This document shows positions 52,353 through 63,804 of a DNA stretch of 64,000 nucleotides, in pieces. The position numbers and the translations under genes were made by a program. Position 1 is the stretch's first letter, and each line of letters begins with the position of its first letter. The notes under the pieces are model-generated. The model did no database searches and was not told the DNA's origin. It saw nothing but the letters and a program-made list of their open reading frames with translations. This DNA comes from TMED88 sp964515335 (GTDB lineage: Bacteria; Myxococcota_A; UBA9160; UBA4427), in assembly GCA_964515335.1 (NCBI GenBank), contig CAZETS010000026.1:3302-67301 (forward strand), in the 5' to 3' direction.

Positions 52353-54707
52353 CTAGCTCAGCGCTCCCGCTCGGCGGGCGGATGCCAGCGCGTCGATCGC
52401 GTCGATGCGCCGGATCGTGTCCTGCAGCTCGTGGGCGTGGCGCAGCCGGCGTTCGGCCAGCGTCGCGGGATCGCCCTCGAGCAGCTGAAGGTTCTCGGCG
52501 AGCTTGACGCCGTTCTGCAGCAACGACTTCGAGACGGACTCGGCGCTGCGGATCCTGCGCTGGCGCAGGTACTGCTTGCCCCAGGCCAGGCAATCCCGTA
52601 CCAGGTCGGCCTCGGCGGTGACGGTGGCCTCCTCCAGCACGGCCAGGCGGTCGGCCACGACCGAGTACGCTTCGAAGAAGGCGCGCAGCGTGCGGTGCGC
52701 GTGGAAGGGCCGGATCGATTCGAGCAGCTCGCGCGCTTCGTCGGGATCGTCGATGCGCTCCTCCCAGTCGCGCGCGTGCAGGGCCAGCTCGTCGCGCAGC
52801 TCCTGGACGAACTGCTCCTTGTCGGAGAAGAAGAACTCGAACTTCAGCAGATCGCGCAGCCGCATGGCCTCGTCCCAGAACGTGCGCGCGCCCTCGCCGA
52901 CGGCCGCGTCGGCTGTCCGCAGAAGCGCGAGCTCGCCGATCGCGCCCGTGGTCAGGAAGTGGATCACGGTGTTGCGGTAGTAGGCGGCGGCGAGGTGCTG
53001 GTCGGGCGCAACCGAGTAGATCAGCTCCGGGCCCTCGTCGAAGCGGATCAGGACGCCGCTCTGCACGAGCAGGTCGAGGGTGCCGCGCACGACGTCCAGC
53101 GAGTCGAAGCGCAGCTTCTCGGTGGTGGGCAGCCCGCGGCTCGTCACGTAGCCGGCCAGGTCGACCAGCGCGCGTTGGATCTCGGCCAGGCTCATGGCGC
53201 GGTCGCCCGCGCCAAGCATCGCGAGCATGGCGAGCGAGATCGGCGTGACCGGCGTGACGCGGTTGATCCGCGCGCACACCTCGAAGGCGAGCTTCGGCAC
53301 CGCCAGCTCGTCGTCCATCTCGTCGCGGCCGGGTGGGCCGAGTGCGTCGCGCAGCGAGAGCGGCTCTCCGAATCTCAGATCGATGTTGCCGTACTTGAAG
53401 CCGAGGTTCCGGAGGAACTTGAACAGCCAACCGACGCCTTCGCTCTGCTTCGCGGCCCCGCGTTGCTCGGCCACGTAGTCGCCGACGTCGGAGATCTGAT
53501 CGTAGGCGACGGAGACGGGGATCAGCACGACGTCGTCGCTCTTGCGGCGCAGATACGAGTCGACCACGTAGGCGAGCAGCCCGTAGCGCGGCGGCAGCAG
53601 CTTGCCCGACCGAGAGCGTCCGCCCTCGATGAACCACTGCAGCGGAAAGCGCTTCTCGATCAGGAAGTCGATGTAGCTGCGCAGGACGAACTTGTAGGTC
53701 TCGTTGTCCTTGAAGCTGCGGCGAATGAAGAAGATCCCGGCGCGGCGCGCGATCGGCCCCGTCGGAAAGAAGTTCATGTTGTCGCCCCCGGCCGTGTGGC
53801 TGGGGGGCAGCCCCGCTTCGTGCAGCGCGCGGAAGACGACGGCGTGGTCGAGGTTCGACTTGTGGGTCGGCAGGAAGACGACCGGGTGCCGCAGCGTCAG
53901 CTCCCGCACGCGATCCATCTCACTCGGGTCGATCCTGAGCTCGTCGTACCCGCGCGTCGACGACGAGCGCATGAGCCGGGCGAACACGTCGATCCAGAGC
54001 GGGCTCTGGTTGGCGGCGATCTCGCGCAAATAGCGTTCGGCGTCGCGGCCGACGCGGTTGGCCGGCCGGTCGAGCTGGCGCGCGAGGCGCTCGATTCCGC
54101 CGAGAAAAGACGGGCGCGTGAGGATCTCCTCCTCGAGGAAGCGCGGGATCTTGTAGCGGCCGCCGCGCAGGCTGCGTTCGGCACGGTCGAGGGCCAGCGC
54201 CGCCTGGCGGGTGACGAACCGGCCGAGTCCGGTGGTCTCGGCGACGTCGGAGCCCACCGCCTCCTGCCAGCGCTGGCGCAGCTCCGACTCCGACGCGGGC
54301 GCGCCCGCCACGACCTGGTACCGGTCCGGTGAGAAGCGCCGGACGAAACGGGCGCGCAGCCGGCTCGGATCGCGCGGGTCACCGAAGCTGAACAAGTCGG
54401 AGAAGCCCGCCTCCCGGCGCCCATCGCCCTCGGGCGCGAGCCAGACCACGCGCAGCGGCGCGAGCAGGGGATCGTCGTCGGTGGAGAGGGCGGACTCGAG
54501 GGCGTCCGGCCGCCAGGCGCGCGGGCGCCGTGAGCTCGGAATGCGGATCGTGGCGACTGTGTTCGCGTCGACCGACTCGGGCCGGTTCGACTCGATCCAC
54601 TCGCTCAGAATCTTCTCGTCGAGCGCGGAGGCGGCGTCGAGCAGGAAGAGCAGGCGGCGGGTCGGCTGGCTCGGCCATCCGGCGGCGCGGGGGGGAGTGG
54701 ATGCCAT
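52353..54707 (-). CDS. plsB: Glycerol-3-phosphate 1-O-acyltransferase, PlsB type
   Basis: 784 residues, the normal size for membrane-bound PlsB. The four acyltransferase motifs are seen: PTHKSNLDHAV (H-x4-D, about residue 280), GIFFIRRSFKDNETYKF, FIEGGRSRSGKLLPPRYG and VLIPVSVAYDQ. The C-terminal part carries long helices of the PlsB type. It makes lysophosphatidic acid from acyl-CoA or acyl-ACP at the inner membrane. It starts the leftward lipid operon with the HAD-PlsC fusion and an SDR; no transmembrane helix is evident in the N-terminal region, as in other PlsB. Confidence 0.9.
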   Translation of the reverse strand: MASTPPRAAGWPSQPTRRLLFLLDAASALDEKILSEWIESNRPESVDANTVATIRIPSSRRPRAWRPDALESALSTDDDPLLAPLRVVWLAPEGDGRREAGFSDLFSFGDPRDPSRLRARFVRRFSPDRYQVVAGAPASESELRQRWQEAVGSDVAETTGLGRFVTRQAALALDRAERSLRGGRYKIPRFLEEEILTRPSFLGGIERLARQLDRPANRVGRDAERYLREIAANQSPLWIDVFARLMRSSSTRGYDELRIDPSEMDRVRELTLRHPVVFLPTHKSNLDHAVVFRALHEAGLPPSHTAGGDNMNFFPTGPIARRAGIFFIRRSFKDNETYKFVLRSYIDFLIEKRFPLQWFIEGGRSRSGKLLPPRYGLLAYVVDSYLRRKSDDVVLIPVSVAYDQISDVGDYVAEQRGAAKQSEGVGWLFKFLRNLGFKYGNIDLRFGEPLSLRDALGPPGRDEMDDELAVPKLAFEVCARINRVTPVTPISLAMLAMLGAGDRAMSLAEIQRALVDLAGYVTSRGLPTTEKLRFDSLDVVRGTLDLLVQSGVLIRFDEGPELIYSVAPDQHLAAAYYRNTVIHFLTTGAIGELALLRTADAAVGEGARTFWDEAMRLRDLLKFEFFFSDKEQFVQELRDELALHARDWEERIDDPDEARELLESIRPFHAHRTLRAFFEAYSVVADRLAVLEEATVTAEADLVRDCLAWGKQYLRQRRIRSAESVSKSLLQNGVKLAENLQLLEGDPATLAERRLRHAHELQDTIRRIDAIDALASARRAGALS

Positions 54708-54827
54708 CGGCGGGCTCCGTTGGACGCTCTTTCGTCCCCATGGATAGGACGCTCTCGGAGATGATTCAAATGAGCAGAGGTCGTGAGCATCATGCGCCGA
54801 ATGGAGTTGTCTGCGGTGGGCCTGAAG

Positions 54828-56723
54828 CTACTCGGGCAACGGCACGTTCTTGCAGAGCCCGTCCTCGACGGTGACGTACTCGTCGCGGGTGATCGCTCGG
54901 GCGTACACCGCCATTTCGCCGTAGATTTCGCAGCGCTCCTGAGGCGACTCGAACCGCTCGTCGCTCGAGACCGCTGCGACGACCTGCGCCTCGGTGACCG
55001 TCTCGTTCGAGATCCACATGCCGCGGTCTTTCGCGCTGTCGAGGACGAGAAACCTGCCCGCCCCGGCACGCCAGGCGGGCCAGGGCGCCGAGTCGGGGGC
55101 GTCGTTCGGATCGCCACTGCGCGCGAGGGCGGACCAGTAGTCCATCATGCGGTGGGCCAACTCGAGCGCAGCCTCGCGTGACTCGTCGGGAAACACGTAG
55201 TCGGAGGCCTGCCCCAGATTCAGGGTGCCGAACACGAAGGGCAGCTCGATGGCGTGGGCTGCGCCGAGCAGGCGCGAGAGGTCGGCCCAGAGAAAGTGTC
55301 CTTCCTCGTCCCAATCGAAGCGGTACACCCAGACCGGGCTGCGCCCCGAGAGGGCAATGGCTTCGGCGGGTTCGTCGGCGCCGCTCGCCTTCCAGAGCTT
55401 CGCGCCGTACTCGGCGGAGAGGTCGTACATCCGCTCGTTCCTGAACCAGAGCGGCATCGGGCCCATGTGTGCGACGTGGCGCGAGCTCGGCATCATGAAG
55501 AGCTTGGTCTCGTCGCGGTTGGTTCCGAAGATCGCCGGCACGGCGTTGAATCGACCCGCTGCCAGGAGCTTCTCGATTGCGCCGGCGGGCAGGACGCGCC
55601 CGTCACGGATCAGCGCGGGCGCGTCGTACATGCCACCGAACCCCTCGTCGGTGAATCGGGCGAGCAGCTCGGCGGGCGACCGGCCGCGCAGGTAGGCGCC
55701 CACCTCGAGCGGCCGCATGCCGGCCAGGTGTTGCTTCGCGTCCGCGCGATCGCGCGCGCTCCCGTCGGCGACGAGCAGGCCGTAGAGCAGCTCCGCCGAG
55801 CTGTTGGGATGGCCGGGGGGCTCTTCGTCGACCGCGTTGCGGGCCTCGTGGCCCGAGACGGTCTGCGTCGAGCCGCTCTGGGCGATTGCGGCGTGGAAGA
55901 GGCCCGCGGCGCGTGGCGACACGAGTAGGGCGAAGACGTTCTGGCCGCCGGCCGACTCGCCGAAGAGGGTGACCCGACCCGGATCGCCGCCGAACGCGGC
56001 GATGTTGTCGCGCACCCACTCGAGGGCGCGAATGGTGTCGAGCGTTCCGTAGTTGCCCGAGCGGTCGTCCGAACTCGACCCCGGTCCGTGGAGCGCCTCG
56101 TGGTGGAACCAGCCGAGCACGCCGAGGCGGTAGTGGACGGTCACTACGACGACGTCCTGGCGCACCGCGAGCGTGCTCGCGTCGTAGAGGTGGGCGTCGC
56201 CGACCGAGTTGCCGCCGCCGTGGATCCAGAAGAGCACCGGGCGGCGCTCGCCGCCGCTCGGCACCGCGTCGGTCGCGAAGCGCGGCGCATGGACGTTCAG
56301 GTAGAGGCAGTCCTCGCTGCCGCGGATGTCGGTCTCCGCCTGGCCTTCGGACCCGCCCATGGGACCGGCGAGCTGGATGCAGGGCTCGGCGTAGGCGAGC
56401 GCCTCCCGTGTGCCTTCCCAGGCCGCCGGCGGCTGGGGGGCGCGCCAGCGCAGCGGCCCGACGGGTGGCGCCGCGAACGGGATGCCGCGCCAGACGTGGG
56501 CGCCGGCGTCGCTCGAGAAGCCGATCAAGTCGCCCTCGGCGACGCGGCGGCGGGTCGCTGGGTCGGCGGTGGGCGGCGGCTCGGGATCGGGCGCGCAGGC
56601 CGCGAGCGTCACGACGCACAGCAGCGACGACACGACCACGAGCCACGCTCGCGTCGCTCGTGCAGGCCGAGCGGCGACCGGCCGGGTTGCGGATCGCACG
56701 ATGGGGAGGGGATCGTTTCGCAC
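54828..56723 (-). CDS. Lipoprotein carboxylesterase, type B (alpha/beta hydrolase)
   Basis: 631 residues. The N-terminus has a long basic region, then a hydrophobic stretch ending TLAAC, a good lipobox, so the enzyme is likely a lipoprotein facing the periplasm or outside. Type-B carboxylesterase marks are all present: EDCLYLNVHAP, oxyanion loop WIHGGGNSVGD, nucleophile elbow FGESAGGQN with the active Ser, and a late His region (SGDPNDAPDSAPWPAW). It hydrolyses esters, perhaps esters or lactones outside the cell that feed the catabolic operons. Divergent from the enoyl-CoA hydratase gene (74-base gap). Confidence 0.9.
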   Translation of the reverse strand: MRNDPLPIVRSATRPVAARPARATRAWLVVVSSLLCVVTLAACAPDPEPPPTADPATRRRVAEGDLIGFSSDAGAHVWRGIPFAAPPVGPLRWRAPQPPAAWEGTREALAYAEPCIQLAGPMGGSEGQAETDIRGSEDCLYLNVHAPRFATDAVPSGGERRPVLFWIHGGGNSVGDAHLYDASTLAVRQDVVVVTVHYRLGVLGWFHHEALHGPGSSSDDRSGNYGTLDTIRALEWVRDNIAAFGGDPGRVTLFGESAGGQNVFALLVSPRAAGLFHAAIAQSGSTQTVSGHEARNAVDEEPPGHPNSSAELLYGLLVADGSARDRADAKQHLAGMRPLEVGAYLRGRSPAELLARFTDEGFGGMYDAPALIRDGRVLPAGAIEKLLAAGRFNAVPAIFGTNRDETKLFMMPSSRHVAHMGPMPLWFRNERMYDLSAEYGAKLWKASGADEPAEAIALSGRSPVWVYRFDWDEEGHFLWADLSRLLGAAHAIELPFVFGTLNLGQASDYVFPDESREAALELAHRMMDYWSALARSGDPNDAPDSAPWPAWRAGAGRFLVLDSAKDRGMWISNETVTEAQVVAAVSSDERFESPQERCEIYGEMAVYARAITRDEYVTVEDGLCKNVPLPE

Positions 56724-56797
56724 TGCGGGCCTCGGGAGATCTGGCTCGGCACGAGTATCCCATGCGCTCGGGCAACGCGCTCGCCTACAGTCCCGGC

Positions 56798-57565
56798 ATG
56801 GACCCTACATGGACGGAGTCGCGACACGGCCGGATCGCCGTGTTGACCTTCGAGCGACCGCCTCGCAACTGGATGAGCGTCCGCTCCATGAGCGAGCTCG
56901 TCGATCATCTCGAACGCCTCGCGAAAGCGACCGACGAGGTGTCGGTGGTGATGCTCACCGGCGGCGTCGACGGCTACTTCATCGCGCACGCCGACCTCGA
57001 CGACCTCGCGCGCATTGCGCGCGGCGAGGATGTGGGCGGCGACCTCGGCTCGTGGACGAAGGCGCTCGGGCTGCTCGAGTCGATCCCCCAACCGACGGTG
57101 GCCGCGATCGACGGTCAGGCGTGGGGCGGGGGCTGCGAGACCGCACTGGCGTGCACGATGCGGATCGGCTCGGAGCGGGCGCATCTCGGTCAGCCGGAGG
57201 TTTCGGTGGGCATCATTCCCGGTGCCGGCGGCACGCAGCGGCTGCCGCGCCTCGTGGGTCCGGCCGTCGGCGCGGAGCTCTGCCTGAGCGGCCGGGTGAT
57301 CGACGCCGCCGAGGCGCAGCGCATCGGCCTGCTGAACGCCGTGCTGCCGAGCGAAGGATTCGTCGCCGCGGCGGTCGACTGGTGCGAGCGCATGGCGCGG
57401 CATCCCGGCCCCGCGCTGTTCGCCGCGAAGCGGGCGGTGGTGGACGGGCTGCGCGTGCCGCTCGACGAGGGGCTGAGGCTGGAGGGGAGGCTGTTCGCCG
57501 CGCTCAACGCCTCGGAAGAGGCGAGGGCGTTGAACGAGGCCGTGCCGAGGCCCGGCGACGCCTAG
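56798..57565 (+). CDS. Enoyl-CoA hydratase with intact catalytic pair
   Basis: 255 residues from the ATG at 56798. Crotonase fold with both catalytic acids: GGGCETALACT and LGQPEVSVGIIPGAGGTQRL. The oxyanion-hole segments (GGVDGYFIAHADLDDLAR and DGQAWGGGCE) are standard. It should hydrate 2-enoyl-CoA in beta-oxidation. Of the three crotonase genes in this window this is the only one with both Glu kept. It is a single gene, convergent with the flavoprotein gene at 57579 (13-base gap). Confidence 0.92.
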   Translation: MDPTWTESRHGRIAVLTFERPPRNWMSVRSMSELVDHLERLAKATDEVSVVMLTGGVDGYFIAHADLDDLARIARGEDVGGDLGSWTKALGLLESIPQPTVAAIDGQAWGGGCETALACTMRIGSERAHLGQPEVSVGIIPGAGGTQRLPRLVGPAVGAELCLSGRVIDAAEAQRIGLLNAVLPSEGFVAAAVDWCERMARHPGPALFAAKRAVVDGLRVPLDEGLRLEGRLFAALNASEEARALNEAVPRPGDA

Positions 57566-57578
57566 CGGAGCCTGTCGG

Positions 57579-59069
57579 TCACGGAGCGGATCGCGCCGGC
57601 TCGCCGGCCGGGTTCTCGAAGCGCAGCGCTCCGTCCTCGAGCGGTGCGTGGCGGATCATCTTCTTGTCGCGGGCGTAGTTCTGGGTGTTGAGCCACGGCT
57701 CGCGGTTGCCCTGCTTCGGGAAGAGGTGCATGACCCGCTGCATGTAGCCGGCCGGGAAGTCGTCGATCCACGGCCGCCCGGGCATGTCACGGTCCTCGTC
57801 GCGCAGCCGCGGCACGCAGGCGCGCATGCCGAGCTCGTCCATGCGGTTCAGCAGGCGGCAGGTGTACTCGGCGGTGAGGTCGGCGCGCAGCGTCCACGAG
57901 GCATTGATGTAGCCGAAGGTCTGCACCAGGTTCGGGACGTCCGAGTACATCATTCCCTTGTAGGTCCAGGTGGCGGGGAAGTCGACCGGACGGCCGTCGA
58001 CGCTGAAGCGGACGCCGCCGAGGACCTTCAGGTTGAGACCCGTGGCTACGATGATGATGTCCGCCTGAAGCTCCTCGCCGCTCTGGAGCAGGATGCCGCG
58101 CTTGGTGATCTGGTCGATGTGGTCGGTGACGACCGAGGCCTGGCCCGACTTGATGGCGTCGTAGAGGTCGCCGTCGGGGATCAGGCAGAGTCGCTGATCC
58201 CAGGGGTTGTAGCGGGGCGTGAAGTGCTTCTCGACGTCGTAGTCGGGGGGCAGGTTCTTGCGCACCTGGTCGAGCAGGTACTTCTTCACCTTCTCCGGCG
58301 CGGTGCGGGTCTTCTGGTAGACCCGGCGCTGGAAGAAGACGTTCTTGGCGCGGGTGATCGCGTAGGCGGTGGAGTCGGGCAGGATCCTGCGCAGGAAGTT
58401 TGCGATCACGTCCTTCTCGGGCCGCGAGATCACGTAGGTGGGCGAGCGCTGCAGCATGGTGATGTGCTCGACGTCGGGCGCCATGGCGGGCACGACGGTC
58501 ATCGCCGTGGCGCCGCTGCCGATCACCACCACCCGCTTGCCCGCGTAGTCGAGATCCTCGGGCCAGAGCTGCGGGTGGAACATCGGGCCTTCGAACTGCT
58601 CCTCGCCCTCGAAGTGGGGCCGGTATGGCTGGTCGTAGCTGTAGTAGCCGCTGCACATCAAGAGGAAGCTGCAGGTGATGGGCTCGGGTGCGCCGTCGTC
58701 GGCGGTGTTCGTGACGTCGAGGGACCAGCGCGCGTCCTCGGAAGACCAGGACGCGGCGTCGAGGCGCCGGCCCATGCGGATGTGCCGGCGGACGTCGTGC
58801 TCGTCGGCGGTCTCGTTCACGTAGTCGAGGATCGACGGCCCGTCGGCGATGGCCTTTTCGGCGCGCCACGGCTTGAAGTCGTAGCCGAGGGTGTGCATGT
58901 CGCTGTCCGAGCGGATGCCCGGGTAGCGGTAGAGGTCCCAGGTGCCGCCGATCGCCTCACGGCTCTCGAGGATCGCCCAGGTCTTGCCGGGGCACTGCTT
59001 CTGCAGGTGCACCGCGGCGCCGATGCCGGACAGGCCGGCCCCGACGATCACGACGTCGAAGTGGGTCAT
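57579..59069 (-). CDS. Baeyer-Villiger-type flavin monooxygenase, second copy
   Basis: 496 residues from the ATG at 59069 with a GGAGG site. FAD site FDVVIVGAGLSGIGAAVHLQ, NADPH site GKRVVVIGSGATAMTVVPAM, and the complete Baeyer-Villiger signature FEGPMFHPQLWP (FxGxxxHxxxWP). It belongs to a family that oxygenates cyclic or long-chain ketones, and is more canonical than the copy at 45031. It is downstream of a class III aminotransferase and a molybdopterin oxidoreductase on the same strand (49-base gap to the aminotransferase gene), which suggests a separate catabolic unit. Confidence 0.92.
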   Translation of the reverse strand: MTHFDVVIVGAGLSGIGAAVHLQKQCPGKTWAILESREAIGGTWDLYRYPGIRSDSDMHTLGYDFKPWRAEKAIADGPSILDYVNETADEHDVRRHIRMGRRLDAASWSSEDARWSLDVTNTADDGAPEPITCSFLLMCSGYYSYDQPYRPHFEGEEQFEGPMFHPQLWPEDLDYAGKRVVVIGSGATAMTVVPAMAPDVEHITMLQRSPTYVISRPEKDVIANFLRRILPDSTAYAITRAKNVFFQRRVYQKTRTAPEKVKKYLLDQVRKNLPPDYDVEKHFTPRYNPWDQRLCLIPDGDLYDAIKSGQASVVTDHIDQITKRGILLQSGEELQADIIIVATGLNLKVLGGVRFSVDGRPVDFPATWTYKGMMYSDVPNLVQTFGYINASWTLRADLTAEYTCRLLNRMDELGMRACVPRLRDEDRDMPGRPWIDDFPAGYMQRVMHLFPKQGNREPWLNTQNYARDKKMIRHAPLEDGALRFENPAGEPARSAP

Positions 59070-59118
59070 CTCGCCTCCATCCCGTGCCGTTTGTAGCACG
59101 CGGTCGGCGGCTCTCCGC

Positions 59119-60468
59119 TCAGGCGCTGCCGGCCGCCTCGACCGACTCGGCCAGGATCCCGACGATCTCGTCGACCTCGCCACGCGTCGTGCAGAGCGGC
59201 GGCGAGACGGCCGTGCACTCCCAGAGCGCGCGGACGATCAGTCCCCGGTCCTGGGCGAGGTGCGAGATCTTCGCGGGAAACGACATCGGGCGGTCGCCGA
59301 CCGGGTCCGTGGTGCCCGGCTTCGCCCACTCGATCGCGGTCATCATGCCGACACCGCGGATCTCCCCCGCGCGCGGGTCGTCGCCGAAGGTCTCGCGCAG
59401 CCGCTCGAGCAGGTAGGCGCCCGTGGCCGCGCTGTTCTCCACCAGGCCCTCGCGCTCGATGATGTCGAGGTTGGCGTGGGCGGCCGCGCAGCAGGCGGCG
59501 TGGTTGTTGTAGGTGAGGCCGCCCATGAAGGGCAGGCCCTGGGGCGAGCGGTCACGCAGGGTCTCGTAGACACCGTTCGAGACCCCGACGCCGCCGAGCG
59601 GCAGGTATCCGCTGGTGACGCCCTTGGCGAAGGTCACGAGGTCGGGGGTGACGTCGTAGGTCTCCATGCCGAACCAGCGACCGGTGCGCCCGAAGCCGGT
59701 GATCACCTCGTCGAGGATCAGCAGCACGCCGTGCCGGTCGCACACCTCGCGCAGCTTCGGGAAGTAGTCGTCCGGCGGCGGAATCACGCCCCCGGTGCCC
59801 ATCACCGGCTCGGCGATGATGGCCGCGATCGTGTCCGCGCCCTCGCGCTCGATCGCCTGCTCGATGGCGTCCACGCAGCTGATGCCGCACTCGGGCCGCG
59901 TCAGTCCCAGCTCGCAGCGGAAGCAGTACGCGGTGGGCACCTGCACGTGCAGCGGGTCGGGGTCGGCGAAGATGTGGTACGCGGGCAGCCGGGTCGCGCT
60001 GCCCGCCGCGCGGGTGATGCCGTGGTAGGCGTGTGCGCGCGAGAGGATCTTCACCCGTCCGGGCTCGCCGCGCACCGCGTGAAAGGTGCGGGCCAGGCGA
60101 AAGGCGGTCTCGTTGGCGTCCGAGCCGCCGGTGGTGAAGACGAAGCGCTCGAGCTCCGAGCCTGCCGGCATGCGCTTCGACAGGCGCTCGGCGAGGCGGA
60201 TCGCCGGCTCGGTCGAGTACTCCCAGAACCCCGGGTAGTAGGCGACCTCCCGCATCTGCTCGGCGACGGCGTCACCGATCTCGGTGCGCCCGTGGCCGAC
60301 GTTCACGTTCCAGAGGCCCGAGCAGCCGTCGATCAGCTTCTGTCCGTCGGCGATCTGGATGCGGATGCCCTCGCCGCCGGTGACGACACTGGGCCCCTTC
60401 TTCTCGTGGGTGCGGAACTCGGTGATGGGGTGGATGAGATGCGCGCGGTCGAGGTCCTCGAGCTGCAT
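59119..60468 (-). CDS. Class III (omega) aminotransferase, PLP-dependent
   Basis: 449 residues. Class III marks: GHGRTEIGDAV near the N-terminus, FVFTTGGSDANETAFRLART, AYHGITRAAGS, the PLP Asp in LILDEVITGFGRTGRWFGM, and the Schiff-base Lys in FAKGVTSGYLPLGGVGVS. Enzymes of this type move amino groups between diamines, omega-amino acids or amines and 2-oxoacids. It is 16 bases downstream of the molybdopterin oxidoreductase gene and upstream of the second Baeyer-Villiger gene, probably in one transcript. Substrate is unknown. Confidence 0.92.
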   Translation of the reverse strand: MQLEDLDRAHLIHPITEFRTHEKKGPSVVTGGEGIRIQIADGQKLIDGCSGLWNVNVGHGRTEIGDAVAEQMREVAYYPGFWEYSTEPAIRLAERLSKRMPAGSELERFVFTTGGSDANETAFRLARTFHAVRGEPGRVKILSRAHAYHGITRAAGSATRLPAYHIFADPDPLHVQVPTAYCFRCELGLTRPECGISCVDAIEQAIEREGADTIAAIIAEPVMGTGGVIPPPDDYFPKLREVCDRHGVLLILDEVITGFGRTGRWFGMETYDVTPDLVTFAKGVTSGYLPLGGVGVSNGVYETLRDRSPQGLPFMGGLTYNNHAACCAAAHANLDIIEREGLVENSAATGAYLLERLRETFGDDPRAGEIRGVGMMTAIEWAKPGTTDPVGDRPMSFPAKISHLAQDRGLIVRALWECTAVSPPLCTTRGEVDEIVGILAESVEAAGSA

Positions 60469-60484
60469 GGGGTGCTCCTTTCGG

Positions 60485-62737
<2,253 letters not shown>

Positions 62738-62915
62738 GCCGGGGTCTCCTTGCCGGCGCCGACTCGGGCCGGCGCATCGAGGCGTGAATCGGGGTGCGGG
62801 GATCGAGTAGGTTCAAAATTAGGACTCACTCCGGAGAGCGTCAAGCAGCCGCCCGCTGCGGCTTTCCGGCTGCCGGGCTTCGGTATGGTCGCCCCGATCG
62901 CGCGAGGAGGGTGGC

Positions 62916-63740
62916 ATGGCGAATCACGTGCAAGGCAAGGTCGTCGTCATCACCGGCGCCGCCGGCGGCTTCGGGCGCCTCGTCGCCGAGCAGACCGGGG
63001 CGATGGGGGCGAAGGTGGTCGCGGTCGACCGCAACGAAGCCGGGTTGAAGAGCGCCTGCGATGCGATCGCCGCGGCCGAGCCGGTGGTCGCCGACGTCAC
63101 CGATCGTGGGCAGATGGCGGCGGCCGCCGCCCGGGCGGTGGAGCGCTTCGGGGCGATCGACGTCATGGTGAACAACGCGGGCGTGATGCCGCTGGCCTTC
63201 TACGCCGACCACGCCGAGGCCGCCGACGCCTGGGACCGTTGCATCGACGTCAACCTGAAGGGCGTCCTGCACGGCATCATCGCGGTGCACGACCAGATGA
63301 TCGAGCAGGGGCGCGGACACATCGTCAACGTCTCGTCGATCTACGGCAACTACCCCGTGGCGGGAGCGGCTGTCTACGGCGCCACCAAGGCGGCCGTCAA
63401 CGTGCTCTCCGAATCGCTCCGCCAGGAGTCGCAGGGCCGCATCAAGGTGACGACCATCCGGCCGACCGGGGTGCCGACCACCGGACTCGGCGAGGGCGTC
63501 GTCAACCCGGCGGCCGTCGGCGGCATCCTCGGCGCGGGCGAGGCGTCGTTCATGGAGACGTTCGCCGAGCTGCTGGGCGACAGTCCCCCGCCGGACCTCA
63601 CCGACCCCGACAGCATGCGCTACTTCGCGTTGTCGCCCGAGTTGCTTGCCGAGCAGATCGTCTACGCGATCGACCAGCCGTGGGGCGTGTCGATCAGCGA
63701 TCTCACGGTGCGCGCCTCGGGCGACAGCTACGTGATCTGA
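62916..63740 (+). CDS. Short-chain dehydrogenase/reductase
   Basis: 274 residues, classical SDR: TGAAGGFGR cofactor loop, Asp in AVDRNEAG for NAD(H), NNAG, the active Ser in VSSIYGNYP and YGATK. The C-terminus is longer than usual, with a cap region and an ISDLTVRASGDSYVI end. Such SDRs oxidise alcohols or reduce ketones on lipophilic compounds. It stands alone, divergent from the molybdopterin gene with a 178-base gap containing an A/T-richer patch near 62810-62822 (TTCAAAATTAGGA), the likely promoter region. Confidence 0.9.
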   Translation: MANHVQGKVVVITGAAGGFGRLVAEQTGAMGAKVVAVDRNEAGLKSACDAIAAAEPVVADVTDRGQMAAAAARAVERFGAIDVMVNNAGVMPLAFYADHAEAADAWDRCIDVNLKGVLHGIIAVHDQMIEQGRGHIVNVSSIYGNYPVAGAAVYGATKAAVNVLSESLRQESQGRIKVTTIRPTGVPTTGLGEGVVNPAAVGGILGAGEASFMETFAELLGDSPPPDLTDPDSMRYFALSPELLAEQIVYAIDQPWGVSISDLTVRASGDSYVI

Positions 63741-63804
63741 GATGTGGCTCGAAGATTGGGCCCAAGACCACTCGAAGTTGTCGATTCACGGTGGTTTTCC
63801 GCGC

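Noticed and set aside
54708..54827. Small ORFs in the gap between plsB and the esterase gene
   Set aside because: Only out-of-frame continuations of neighbours, no ribosome site.
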